From NCBI GenBank assembly GCA_903837495.1, contig CAILUT010000031.1, positions 62,001 to 126,000 on the forward strand: a DNA stretch of 64,000 bases, given 5' to 3'. Below the pieces are notes generated by a model, which made no database searches, was not told where the DNA came from, and saw nothing but the letters and a program-made list of their open reading frames with translations. This DNA is from an uncultured Flavobacteriales bacterium (lineage in GTDB: Bacteria > Bacteroidota > Bacteroidia > CAIKAF01). Below are positions 18,380-27,082 of this stretch, one piece after another (the first letter of the stretch is position 1; every line of letters starts with the position of its first letter). The position numbers and the translations under genes are program-made.

Positions 18380-19710
18380 ACAAGCCCCTCTGCCTGCCTA
18401 TGCTGGGTGGTGTATGGTTGTTGTTTTCGCATCTGTTGTTTTGGGTCTATGCTCCACTGTTTGACATTACACCCGATTATTTTGATTACTTCAGCGTGGC
18501 CGACAGCTGGCTAAAGGGCCAATTTGGGAATTACCAAGGCGTTTTGATCGACCTTCCCCTAGGCTTGCCCATGCTTCTTTTCCTAAAATCCTTTTTTGGA
18601 ATTTCTACGCCCGCTTACATAGGCATACAAAGTATAGCCATGGTCTTGCTTTACCTATGGCTATCTGTTGTTTGGACTCGGAAATGGGGCTGGTACGGAG
18701 GCTTCTCGGCCTTGCTGCTTGCTGCTTACCTTTCAGATGGCTATTCCCTGGCTTTGTTCACCGCGCCCTTGACCGAACCCCCATTTTTCTTGTTGTTGTT
18801 GCCGATGCTCAGCTTGCTGCCTTCGATTTTGAGTTCGACTCCCAAACTCAAACATTCCATGGCTTTTGGAATTTTGCTGATGCTTTTGCCTCTATTCCGG
18901 TCCAACGGCATACTGCTCTGGCCTTGGGCTTTGGGCATTTTAAGCTATTTGTTTTTTGTTAAATCCAAGGCATTTAAACCGTTGCTGGCAACCTTGCTTG
19001 CCTCGGGCCTATTCTTAATGGGCTTAAGTTGGCTTTTGGTTGGCTATCCGAACTACGGAAACACAGGGCGGCTTTTGGCCTTGGTTCAGGGAGCTAAAAC
19101 CAAATCAATGGTTCAAGACCAATCCGACCAAAGGCCAACAGTGAGCTTGAATGGGCCAATGTACCTCTATAACCTGGCCTTTGATCGGCCTTCTTTTTAC
19201 TATACCCTTTTGCCCGCACGCATTGAAAAGCACTTGGTGAATCAAAAACTGAACTGGTCTGCCTACCGGATGTACGATGATGCCACCTTGGTTCCCGAAC
19301 GATGGCGCCTTTCCTTATTAAACGAAATGCAAGAGATAGACAAGAGCCATCAAATCCAAAATCAAGCCAAGCAAGGCAGATTTAGTGCCGAGAAATCCAG
19401 CGCCCTTCCTTTGAAGATATACCATGCAGGCTACGTGCTGCATAGCCTTGTTTTGAACCATGCCCTTTGGCTGGGATTGGCGGCAGCGCTTTTGTTTGCT
19501 GCGGCCTTCAAAATGGGTGGGCCTGCGACCCAAGATGCCTTATTTTTGTGGTTGTTGGCATTGCTGTATTTAATTCTGACCCTGGCTTTGGATTTTAGTT
19601 TGTCAATACACCTGCCCCGCTATGGCTTTCTTCAAGATTTCATTCCTTATTTGATAGTTCCTTTGGGCATTCGCCTGATGTTCAAAAAAACACACCCCCA
19701 TGCTCCATAA
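18364..19710 (+). CDS. Polytopic membrane protein, possible GT-C glycosyltransferase
   Basis: 448 residues with about ten hydrophobic segments. The first periplasm-facing loop has ITPDYFDYFSVADSWL, an acidic aromatic loop like those of GT-C enzymes (GT39/GT83 type), which use polyprenyl-phosphate sugars. The next gene is a DPM1-like GT2 that could make such a donor. A soluble loop of about 120 residues lies between residues 230 and 350. No family motif is certain, so an undefined membrane protein is the fallback description. It overlaps the GT61 upstream by 16 bases and the GT2 downstream by 11 bases, so it belongs to this operon. Confidence 0.55.
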   Translation: MLRKLNKPLCLPMLGGVWLLFSHLLFWVYAPLFDITPDYFDYFSVADSWLKGQFGNYQGVLIDLPLGLPMLLFLKSFFGISTPAYIGIQSIAMVLLYLWLSVVWTRKWGWYGGFSALLLAAYLSDGYSLALFTAPLTEPPFFLLLLPMLSLLPSILSSTPKLKHSMAFGILLMLLPLFRSNGILLWPWALGILSYLFFVKSKAFKPLLATLLASGLFLMGLSWLLVGYPNYGNTGRLLALVQGAKTKSMVQDQSDQRPTVSLNGPMYLYNLAFDRPSFYYTLLPARIEKHLVNQKLNWSAYRMYDDATLVPERWRLSLLNEMQEIDKSHQIQNQAKQGRFSAEKSSALPLKIYHAGYVLHSLVLNHALWLGLAAALLFAAAFKMGGPATQDALFLWLLALLYLILTLALDFSLSIHLPRYGFLQDFIPYLIVPLGIRLMFKKTHPHAP

Positions 19711-20797
19711 CAAAACCGTAGCCGTCGTCGTACCCTGCTACAACGAAGAAACCCAAATCACCGAGGTACTCGATTCCATGCCCCAATTCGTGGACCGAAT
19801 TGTCCTGGTGAACGATTGCAGCACCGACCGTACCGCCCAAGTCATCTTGGACTACATCGCCAACCAAGCCCCGGCCCCATTTGCCATCAGCAACATTCTA
19901 AACACCGTTGTGCCCAACCGCTACAACCGCGCCAGCCAAGTGGTTCAAAAATTGCAGCAAGAGGAACTGGGCTTATTCTTGCCTTCTAAGGTTGAAAACC
20001 AACAACCCGAGCAGGAGCGCATTATTTTTATTAATCTGTTGCAAAGCGGCGGAGTTGGTGCCGCCATTGCCCGGGGGTACAAATGGGCAAAAGACCACGG
20101 CATTGACTGCACCGCCGTTATGGCCGGCGATGGGCAAATGGATCCCGATGAACTGGAAAGCATTTGCTTGCCCGTGGTTCAAGAGGGCATAGATTATGTA
20201 AAGGGAAACCGCCTGATTCACCGCAGCGCCCTGCTGGTTATACCCAAAATCAGGTACCTTGGGAATTCCGTACTCTCCATTTTAACCAAAATGGCCAGCG
20301 GCTATTGGCATGTTTCCGACACCCAAACAGGCTACACAGCCCTTTCGAACAAAGGGCTGAATGCCATACGTTTGCATCAGATTTACCCCCGCTACGGCAT
20401 GCCCAACGACATGCTGGTTAAGCTCAACATTGCCTTTTGCAGCCTGCGCGAGGTTGAAATCAAGCCCGTGTACGACGTGGGCGAACAAAGCAAAATGAAA
20501 ATCCTAAAGGTCATTCCCCGCATTGCCTGGCTCCTGTTCAAAGGCTTTTTCCGCCGGCTTTGGCACAAATACCTGTTTCGGGACTTTCACCCCCTATTTC
20601 TGCTCTACCACTTTTCTTTCTTTCTGGGAATAATCTGGTTGCCCTACTTATACAAAGTAAGTAAGGCGATGTGGCTGGGAACAACCATGAACTTCGAAAC
20701 CCTGTTCGCCTTTACCTTTTTGGGCATCTCGTCCATTCAAAGCTTTTTGTTCGCCATGTGGATGGACATTCAAGACAACGAACGCCTGTACAAATAA
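19700..20797 (+). CDS. GT2-family glycosyltransferase, DPM1/ArnC-like, with C-terminal membrane segments
   Basis: 365 residues. VAVVVPCYNEETQITEVLDSM, RIVLVNDCSTDRTAQVI and VMAGDGQMDPDEL (the DXD-type metal site) resemble polyprenyl-phosphate sugar synthases. The domain is interrupted by an insertion of about 50 residues (near residues 55-110) before GGVGAAIARGYKWA. The C-terminal 100 residues contain two or three membrane helices. Such an enzyme could load a sugar on undecaprenyl phosphate for the GT-C-like protein encoded just before it, but that pairing is inferred. It is followed after one base by the glutaminase fusion at 20799. Confidence 0.75.
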   Translation: MLHNKTVAVVVPCYNEETQITEVLDSMPQFVDRIVLVNDCSTDRTAQVILDYIANQAPAPFAISNILNTVVPNRYNRASQVVQKLQQEELGLFLPSKVENQQPEQERIIFINLLQSGGVGAAIARGYKWAKDHGIDCTAVMAGDGQMDPDELESICLPVVQEGIDYVKGNRLIHRSALLVIPKIRYLGNSVLSILTKMASGYWHVSDTQTGYTALSNKGLNAIRLHQIYPRYGMPNDMLVKLNIAFCSLREVEIKPVYDVGEQSKMKILKVIPRIAWLLFKGFFRRLWHKYLFRDFHPLFLLYHFSFFLGIIWLPYLYKVSKAMWLGTTMNFETLFAFTFLGISSIQSFLFAMWMDIQDNERLYK

Positions 20798-20798
20798 C

Positions 20799-22709
20799 AT
20801 GTGCGGAATAACCGGCATATACCTTAGCGACAGCCAACAATTCAGGCCCGAACTTCTGTCTAGGCTGCTTCAGCTTTCGCAGACCAGGGGCAAAGAGGCC
20901 TCGGGCCTGGCCTTGCGCGACAGCCAAACCCTGCGCTTTGTACGCTGCCCCCGGCCCGCCGAAGAACTGATGCGCACGGATGCCTACAAAAATCTAATTC
21001 AGGAGCGGGCCCCGGGCCCCATGTACCTGATTGCCCATTCCCGCTTGGTAACCAACGGCCACGAAAGCCAAAACCACAACAACCAGCCCGTGCACAGCGC
21101 GCCCTGGGTTTTGGTGCACAACGGCATTGTGGTGAATGCCGCCGAACTCTGGCAACAATGGGGAGCCGCACACAAACAGAGCGAGGTGGACAGCGAAGTG
21201 TTGGCAAGGGGTCTCGCCCTGCTCCCCGCCGAACAGCGCAACAGCCTGTTCAGCAGCATAAAAGGAACCGCTTCGCTGATAGCCTTGAATTCCGAATCCC
21301 CGGGCTGGTGGTACGGAAGCAACAACGGCAGCCTGTATTCCTTGCAAAATCCTGCCGGAACCCTGCAGGTGCTGGCTTCGGAACAACCCATGCTGCAGCA
21401 AATCCAAACCGAATTTTCCGACCTTTTCCCCTCGAGTTCCCGCCTGCATGCTCCCCAACTGAGCCAGGGCGAAGAACGGTGGGAGCAAGGAGGGGCAGTG
21501 CCCGTGCAGGAAGTAACCTCGGGACTTTCGGCGCCCATTCAAGCCCCAACCATGCATGGTGCATCGGGTTTGGAGCGCTTTCAGGCCCTTGCAAAGGAAA
21601 CCCAAGAAAGGGTGGACAGCCTGCGGCGGTGCAGCCGCTGCATTTTGCCTGAAACCTTTCCTTACATAGAGTTCGATGCCCAAGGAGTCTGCAACCAGTG
21701 CCGCAACCACCAACCGTTGCAGCCCAAGGGGACTGCCGCATTGCAGGCAGAGGTCCAGCGTTTGGCCCGGCCTGCAGGCCAGAGACCCCAATGTTTGGTT
21801 CCCTTTAGCGGCGGGCGCGACAGCAGTTTTGCCCTGCATTATTTGGTGCATGAGTTGGGCTTAAAGCCCTTGGCCTTCAGCTACGACTGGGGATTGCTCA
21901 CCGATTTGGCCCGACGCAACCAAGCGCGCATGTGCGGAGCCTTGGGAGTAGAGCATATACTAATTTCGGCCGACATCCGCGCCAAGCGGGCCAACGTACG
22001 CCGGAACGTCAGTGCCTGGCTTCGCCGACCCAGGTTGGGCACCATTCCCTTGTTCATGGCCGGCGACAAACAGTACTTTTTCCATGCCGCAAAGCTCATG
22101 AAGGCGTATGGCTTGGATTTGTCGGTAATGGGTGAAAACCTGTTGGAAACCACCCGATTTAAAACCGCTTTTTGCGGCATACCTCCTCGGTTTAATCAGA
22201 CAAAAACCTACCAACTAACGGTGGCCGATAAAGGCAAAATGCTGATGTACTATGGCAAGGAATACCTGCTGAACCCTGCCTATATTAATGCTTCGCTCAT
22301 CGACACCCTGGGCGCTTTTGGCTCCTACTATGCGCTGCCGCACCGCAATCTGAATTTGTTCGACTACCTGCCTTGGCAAGAGCAGCCCTTAGAGCAGCTC
22401 TTGTTGGGGCAATACGACTGGGAAACCGATCCAGAAACGCCCACCACCTGGCGCATTGGCGACGGCACGGCCGCCTTTTACAACTACATCTACTGGTCGG
22501 TGGCCGGCTTTACCGAAAACGACACCTTCCGCAGCAATCAGCTGCGCGAAGGGCAAATAACGCGGGCCGAGGCCCTCAGCAAGGCCCGGGCCGAGAACCA
22601 ACCCCGCTGGGGCGGATTGCAGTGGTATTGTTCCACCATTGGCCTCGACGTGCAAGGCGTACTCAGCCGCATAGCCAGCATGCCCAGCCTAATGCCCATA
22701 GCAAAATGA
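20799..22709 (+). CDS. Ntn-type glutaminase fused to a WbpG/WbuX-like sugar amidotransferase
   Basis: 636 residues. Residues 1 to about 215 are a class II glutamine amidotransferase: Cys2 in MCGITGIYL, QTRGKEASGLAL, AHSRLVTNG, VHNGIVVN and SEVDSEVLARGL. After a linker of about 60 residues comes a WbuX-type PP-loop enzyme: a zinc ribbon (Cys278 and Cys281, then CNQC), the PP-loop FSGGRDSSFA with Ser337-Ser343, and MGENLLETT. WbpG/PseA enzymes activate an acetamido sugar with ATP and use ammonia to form an acetamidino group. Normally the ammonia comes from a separate HisH/HisF pair; here the glutaminase is on the same chain. The exact sugar is unknown. The GC content looks higher than downstream. 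Confidence 0.8.
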   Translation: MCGITGIYLSDSQQFRPELLSRLLQLSQTRGKEASGLALRDSQTLRFVRCPRPAEELMRTDAYKNLIQERAPGPMYLIAHSRLVTNGHESQNHNNQPVHSAPWVLVHNGIVVNAAELWQQWGAAHKQSEVDSEVLARGLALLPAEQRNSLFSSIKGTASLIALNSESPGWWYGSNNGSLYSLQNPAGTLQVLASEQPMLQQIQTEFSDLFPSSSRLHAPQLSQGEERWEQGGAVPVQEVTSGLSAPIQAPTMHGASGLERFQALAKETQERVDSLRRCSRCILPETFPYIEFDAQGVCNQCRNHQPLQPKGTAALQAEVQRLARPAGQRPQCLVPFSGGRDSSFALHYLVHELGLKPLAFSYDWGLLTDLARRNQARMCGALGVEHILISADIRAKRANVRRNVSAWLRRPRLGTIPLFMAGDKQYFFHAAKLMKAYGLDLSVMGENLLETTRFKTAFCGIPPRFNQTKTYQLTVADKGKMLMYYGKEYLLNPAYINASLIDTLGAFGSYYALPHRNLNLFDYLPWQEQPLEQLLLGQYDWETDPETPTTWRIGDGTAAFYNYIYWSVAGFTENDTFRSNQLREGQITRAEALSKARAENQPRWGGLQWYCSTIGLDVQGVLSRIASMPSLMPIAK

Positions 22710-22936
22710 GAAAGGCGTTTATTTGCAATCCTGAATATTTGGGCGCCAATTCCGGCCCTTACTGCTACTCCGCGCTGCGGCATGCCGCTGGGCAGCCCGG
22801 CAGCGGTGGTTCCGCAAAGCTCCACCCCGCCACCGGGGCCCAGCCGCATCCCGCCGCTTGCGGGGTATCCGTGCGGTCCGGGGCGCAGGGCGCTCATGTT
22901 AGAGAAGCTAATCAAAGAAAAAACATTAATTCATGA
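22706..22936 (+). pseudogene. 5' remnant of an unidentified gene interrupted by a GC-rich hairpin element
   Basis: The ATG overlaps the stop of the fusion gene (ATGA), as expected for the next operon gene, and encodes MRKAFICNPEYLGANSGPY. After about 22 codons the frame runs into the GC-rich element at 22771-22905 and yields low-complexity Gly/Ala/Pro/His residues to a TGA at 22934. The first 20 residues look like the start of a real enzyme, perhaps a glycosyltransferase, but are too short to identify. The remainder of the gene is not found in the next 3 kb. Confidence 0.5.
22771..22905. repeat. GC-rich hairpin element (type D) inside a broken gene
   Basis: The segment contains the 12-base palindrome GCGGCATGCCGC (22777-22788) and two long imperfectly complementary arms at about 22787-22809 and 22822-22844, with matching blocks GCTGGGC/GCCCAGC, CCCGG/CCGGG and TGG/CCA. 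A flank reads GTATCCGTGCGGTCCGGGG. Its composition contrasts sharply with the AT-rich sequence that follows. It lacks the conserved loop of the elements at 26030, 48057 and 53390, so I treat it as a separate family. Confidence 0.5.
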
Positions 22937-24138
22937 ACAAACGAAACATACTTGTTTTGTCTTCTTCTTATCCAAAATTCTCAGGGGATGTGAATGGGGT
23001 ATTCATCCATAGCTTTTGTAAAAGCTTAACCAGTAAGTTTAATATTTTTGTCATAGCGCCTTGGGAAAATGGAATTGCAGAAGAAGAGAATTTAGATGGT
23101 GTTCATATCATCAGGCACAAACAATTTCTTTGGAATGTAAACTTTGCCTACGGGATCGGTATAGAGGATAAATTAAAGCAAAACAGACTCCTTTATTTTG
23201 TAGTTCCTTTCTTTTTTTTCTTCCAGATGTTGGAGGTTAGACGAGTGATGCGAGAATATGACATTAGCCTTATTCATGCCCATTGGTTAATTCCCTCGGC
23301 TCTTGTTGCAGTTTTTTATAAAATATTGTTTAAGAGAAAAATACGGATTATAAGCACGGTTCTTGGTTCGGATGTTTGGAGTTTTAATAAAGGATTAAGG
23401 AAGAAAATCCTTGGGTTTGCCTTCGACAAAATCGATGTAATCACGGCACAAAGTGCACCTTTACTTGAGGAGATAATCCACTTGGGTTATAAGGGCATTT
23501 CTTATCTACTTCCCTTGGGCATTGATACCGAAAAATTTAAGCCCAATCATCTGAATAATGATGTTCGAAAAAAACATCAAATCAAAGGGTTTTTTTTACT
23601 GTTTGTCGGAAGCATAATTGAGGGGAAAGGTGTAATAACACTGGTGGAATCAATGGCATTGCTTAAAAAAAGAAATGACAATTTTAAACTTTTAATTGTT
23701 GGCGCGGGCAATCTAGAGCATCGATTGCAACTAATGATTAATCAAAATGGCTTAGAAAACCATGTTGAGATGACTGGGCCTATTCCAAATGAAGAACTTC
23801 CGCCTTTCTTTTCTGGTGCAGATATTTTTGTTCTACCAAGTTTTTCAGAAGGTTTTCCACTTGTGGTAATGGAAGCGATTAGTTCTGGAACGGTGCCCGT
23901 TGTTTCTGATTTGTCCGTTTTCGCTGATAATGAAAATCGAGATGTCTTATTTAACCTTGTTAAGGCTGGGAATGCAGAAAATATAGCAGAAGTATTGTTT
24001 AAATTAATGGATAATCCTGAACAAGTTAAAAAAAGGAAGGATAGTTTGCGAAAATTCGCAGTCGAAAACTATGAAATTACAATTATTGCTGAAAGATATG
24101 CTATAGTGTATGAAGATTTGTTGGAACATTTAACTTGA
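22933..24138 (+). CDS. GT4-type glycosyltransferase in an AT-rich island
   Basis: 401 residues. GT-B features: LVLSSSYPKFSGDVNGVFIHSF at the N-terminus, HAHWLIPSALVA (acceptor domain), LLFVGSIIEGKGVITLVESM opening the donor domain, and EGFPLVVMEAISSG as EX7E. Codon use is clearly AT-rich (AAA, ATT, TTT), unlike the genes before 22700, which suggests separate acquisition. Its ATG overlaps the stop of the remnant frame, but the upstream sequence is the GC-rich element, so how it is expressed is unclear. A 178-base AT-rich gap follows. Confidence 0.85.
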   Translation: MNKRNILVLSSSYPKFSGDVNGVFIHSFCKSLTSKFNIFVIAPWENGIAEEENLDGVHIIRHKQFLWNVNFAYGIGIEDKLKQNRLLYFVVPFFFFFQMLEVRRVMREYDISLIHAHWLIPSALVAVFYKILFKRKIRIISTVLGSDVWSFNKGLRKKILGFAFDKIDVITAQSAPLLEEIIHLGYKGISYLLPLGIDTEKFKPNHLNNDVRKKHQIKGFFLLFVGSIIEGKGVITLVESMALLKKRNDNFKLLIVGAGNLEHRLQLMINQNGLENHVEMTGPIPNEELPPFFSGADIFVLPSFSEGFPLVVMEAISSGTVPVVSDLSVFADNENRDVLFNLVKAGNAENIAEVLFKLMDNPEQVKKRKDSLRKFAVENYEITIIAERYAIVYEDLLEHLT

Positions 24139-24316
24139 TACTCAAATTCAAGTAGATTGATTGAAATCAAAAAATAGACTTAAATAAATTATAATTACTT
24201 ATTACCACATTTTAAAAATTGCAAAATCATTTTTGACAGCTTAATCACCTAAAAATTCTAAATATTGTATTAGCTTAAAATCAATTCAATCAGTTGATTT
24301 CAAAAATTTTACTAGC

Positions 24317-24892
24317 ATGATACGCGAAAAACTAATTAGAGATATGATAATTGGCAAAGAGGTTTTAGACCTTGGAAGCTTGGGCCAGACAAACTCCTAT
24401 TCTCTTTGGAATGATGTATATAAAAACAGTGGATACAAGAGCCTTAAGGGCATTGATTTGGAGGACGCTAGTCAAACAGCTCTTTCCCACTTTAACGTAA
24501 AACCAAGCAAATTACCCTCTGATAGTCGAATTGTTTATGGTAATTTTGAGACGTATCAATTTGGGAAACAATTTGATGTAATTGTTGCGGGAAATTTGAT
24601 TGAACATGTAAACAATCAAGGGCTACTGCTCCAAAATGTTCATCGACACTTAAAAACGGACGGAGTATTTATTTTAACTACTCCGAATTCAAAATGGTTG
24701 ACAGGTTTCCTGAAACCCAATCCGACTCATGTCCTTTGGCATGACGAATTTACTTTAAGGCGGGTGCTGAACATAAATGAATTTGAAATAGAAAAGCTAA
24801 TTTATTATTTTGGTAATAAAAAGAATTACAATTATTTTCTACGAATTCTAGCTTTGAGACAATCTATATTTGTAATCTGCAAAAAGAAATAA
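24317..24892 (+). CDS. Class I SAM-dependent methyltransferase
   Basis: 191 residues. VLDLGSLGQTNS is motif I, KGIDLEDAS the acidic end of strand 2, FDVIVAGNLIEHVNNQG motif IV with the IEH typical of small sugar/lipid methyltransferases, and GVFILTTPNS the later strand. It is short for the superfamily but complete. Codon use is AT-rich like the GT before it and the flippase-like gene after it. It stands alone between gaps of 178 and 176 bases in which I see no other gene. In a glycan cluster it could cap or decorate a sugar; this is inference. Confidence 0.75.
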   Translation: MIREKLIRDMIIGKEVLDLGSLGQTNSYSLWNDVYKNSGYKSLKGIDLEDASQTALSHFNVKPSKLPSDSRIVYGNFETYQFGKQFDVIVAGNLIEHVNNQGLLLQNVHRHLKTDGVFILTTPNSKWLTGFLKPNPTHVLWHDEFTLRRVLNINEFEIEKLIYYFGNKKNYNYFLRILALRQSIFVICKKK

Positions 24893-25068
24893 AATTTTAT
24901 TGAAGCCGTCTCCCTTAATCTAATTTTAATGAATTAAAATTTGGTTTGCATTTAAAAATGTTTGAATACCCACAATGGAAAATTGTGGCGTAAGTTTTTC
25001 AAATTACTTAAGTAGCGATTCTTGTAATGATGAATAGCTAAAATCACCCACAGCCGAGCTTGAAAAAA

Positions 25069-26025
25069 ATGAAAATATTAGTAATCATAAAACATTGGTT
25101 TTCACTGTTCTTAGGCTTAATCCTGTTTTTGGGGGCTGTATATTTTGTTTCAGGTGAACTTGAACAATTAAACATACAGAATTCAATTCATGCTGCCTGT
25201 TTGGGGGTATCCTATGCCTTTTTCTTATTCTTAATTCAAGGGCTAGAACTTAAATTGTTGCTTAAAAGACGCAATTTTTTGCTTGATACAAAAGATACCG
25301 TAACCCTCCCATTCTCGATGAACCTTTGGGGGCATTTTATTCCCGTTCAAGGAGGTTTTTTTTATTTTCTAACCTTTATTAAATCCAAGTACGGCGTATC
25401 TATTTTTTCCCTTACAGGAGCGTATTTCTGGCTCTTTTTTTTAGGCCTGAGCGTTGATGGCATAATGGGTTTGATGTTATTGGTTCAATTCCAGGCCCCT
25501 TACGTGCTAATTTTATTTTTAATGGGCATGGCCTGTTCGGTTTTTGTGTTGCATGCCCTGGCTGGTATTCAACATTTCAAAGACATAGAGGCCGGACCGA
25601 GCTGGAAAGGCAAATTAATTCAGCGCATACAGACAGCCTTAGAGGGCTTTAGCCAATTTAAGGCAGTAGATTACCTGCGCTTTGCCGGCATTTCGGTGCT
25701 CTTGACCGCCTTAAATTCCCTTTGGGGTTGGCAAATATCCAAGGAGTTTGACCTTGGAATTGATTTGGCGGGAGTTTTTTATGCTACCGTTTTGATGCGA
25801 ATAGGGCTTTTGCTAAAAATAACGCCCGGAAATTTAGGTGTTTTGCAATTGGGCAGTGGAGCCGTCTTTTCGGCCTTAGGCTATAGTGCCTCGGCAGGAA
25901 TTTTCATTTCTGTTTGGCAACAAGCCTCCATGCTGCTCGTTTCGATTCCCATTGGCTTGGCAGGAACCTGGCTGAACCGCCACCAATTTTCATGGAAATC
26001 GCTTTTTTACACCACCCGGCCCTAG
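25069..26025 (+). CDS. Flippase-like membrane protein (UPF0104 / lysylphosphatidylglycerol synthase TM region family)
   Basis: 318 residues from ATG 25069; an in-frame TTG nine bases earlier is the alternative. It has about eight hydrophobic segments, with the family features FSMNLWGHFIPVQGGFFYFL, RIGLLLKITPGNLGVLQLGSGAVF and a charged middle loop. This family (AglD/MprF-TM like) is often placed in glycan loci, and flipping of lipid-linked sugars has been suggested. It could support a polyprenyl-phosphate sugar supply in the periplasm. The 3' end runs into the GC-rich hairpin element, whose 5' border overlaps the stop. Confidence 0.75.
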   Translation: MKILVIIKHWFSLFLGLILFLGAVYFVSGELEQLNIQNSIHAACLGVSYAFFLFLIQGLELKLLLKRRNFLLDTKDTVTLPFSMNLWGHFIPVQGGFFYFLTFIKSKYGVSIFSLTGAYFWLFFLGLSVDGIMGLMLLVQFQAPYVLILFLMGMACSVFVLHALAGIQHFKDIEAGPSWKGKLIQRIQTALEGFSQFKAVDYLRFAGISVLLTALNSLWGWQISKEFDLGIDLAGVFYATVLMRIGLLLKITPGNLGVLQLGSGAVFSALGYSASAGIFISVWQQASMLLVSIPIGLAGTWLNRHQFSWKSLFYTTRP

Positions 26026-26029
26026 CGCC

Positions 26030-26155
26030 CCCGATTGCAGTGGAAAGCCCGCAGGGCTTGGGCGGAAGGGCCGGGCAGCGGGCGGAGGCGACTTTAGGAG
26101 CCCACGCAGCGCTCCCCGGCCCCCGACCAAGACCGAGGACTTGCAACGGAAAGCG
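26030..26155 (+). repeat. Conserved-loop hairpin element, copy A
   Basis: The loop GCGACTTTAGGAGC lies at 26088-26101. Arms GGGCCGGGCAGCG (26068-26080) and CGCTCCCCGGCCC (26110-26122) are complementary apart from one base. The 3' flank ACCGAGGACTTGCAACGGAA begins at 26132. The element fills the gap between the flippase-like gene and the GT2 at 26182 and matches copies at 48057 and 53390 in loop, spacing and 3' flank, but not in stem sequence. Confidence 0.75.
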
Positions 26156-26181
26156 GGATGGGCGCCCAAAAATCAACCCCA

Positions 26182-26976
26182 ATGCTTAGCTTGCCATCGG
26201 TAACGGTTGTTGTTCCTTGTTTTAATGCAGGTGGACTGCTGCAAGAAACGCTGAACAGCGTTTTGCCTGCGCTGGAACAGGGTATGGAGGTGGTGGTGGT
26301 GAACGATGGATCGACCGACCTTGAAACCTTAACAATTTTGCACAATATAGACCCTAGAATGCGGGTGCTGCATACCCCAAATCGAGGTCTAGCAGCTGCA
26401 AGAAACACAGGCATTCGCGCAGCAAAAGGACGCTACATTTTCCCTTTGGATGCCGACGATTTGGCTCACCTTCCATTCTTAAATTCTGCCCAAACCCTGC
26501 TTGATGCTAACTCCAATTTCGATGTTGTGGCAGGCGATTATGAAAAATTTGGAGCAGAACAGGGGCGCGTACATTGCCGATGGGATCCCGCGCGTCAATG
26601 GTATGTGAATGGAATTACCGCCAGCTCTATGTTCAGAAAATCGGTTTGGGAAACCACCGGCGGATACGACGAAACCATGAACGAGGGCTATGAAGATTGG
26701 GAGTTTTGGCTTTCGGCATTGGCCTCAGGCAAAGAAGTGGCAACATTAAATGAGCTTGCTTTTTTTTACCGCATACGGCCAAACAGCATGGTTCGAAGTA
26801 TGACCTTGCAACAGCATGAACGGTTGCTTGCCTATATGCACCAAAAGCACCATGCTGCTTTTTTGAAGCAATACATTGGGCAGGTAAACGACTTGCAAGC
26901 ACATCGAACCGATTACCGATTGTTGTGCAAGGCCTTGCTCGGCATAGTTATGGCCAAATTGCGTTTGAGAAAATGA
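26182..26976 (+). CDS. GT2-family glycosyltransferase
   Basis: 264 residues from ATG 26182 (MLSLPSVTVVVPCFN). An earlier in-frame ATG at 26158 lies in the border of the repeat element and is less likely. GT-A motifs: VVVVNDGSTDLET, GLAAARNTGIRAAKG, and FPLDADDLAHLP with the DADD metal site; GGYDETMNEGYEDWEFWL is the usual acceptor block. The base composition returns towards that of the locus before 22700. A 106-base gap follows. Substrate unknown. Confidence 0.85.
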   Translation: MLSLPSVTVVVPCFNAGGLLQETLNSVLPALEQGMEVVVVNDGSTDLETLTILHNIDPRMRVLHTPNRGLAAARNTGIRAAKGRYIFPLDADDLAHLPFLNSAQTLLDANSNFDVVAGDYEKFGAEQGRVHCRWDPARQWYVNGITASSMFRKSVWETTGGYDETMNEGYEDWEFWLSALASGKEVATLNELAFFYRIRPNSMVRSMTLQQHERLLAYMHQKHHAAFLKQYIGQVNDLQAHRTDYRLLCKALLGIVMAKLRLRK

Positions 26977-27082
26977 ACAGAATGGAACAGAAGAAAAGCC
27001 CAATGGGCTTAATGCGTTGCTCTATTTGGGGAAAAAGGCAGAAATACAGCGGAACCTTGATTCTGCTTAGCAATATGCAGCC

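Noticed and set aside
20994-21851. Long minus-strand open frames (285, 179 and 163 residues) opposite the glutaminase-WbuX fusion
   Set aside because: They lie wholly inside a well-supported gene with catalytic motifs, in GC-rich codons that leave other frames open by chance. Their translations show no domain.
26158-26182. Earlier start of the GT2 gene at 26158
   Set aside because: The extra eight residues are encoded by the border of repeat copy A; the conserved GT2 N-terminus begins after ATG 26182.
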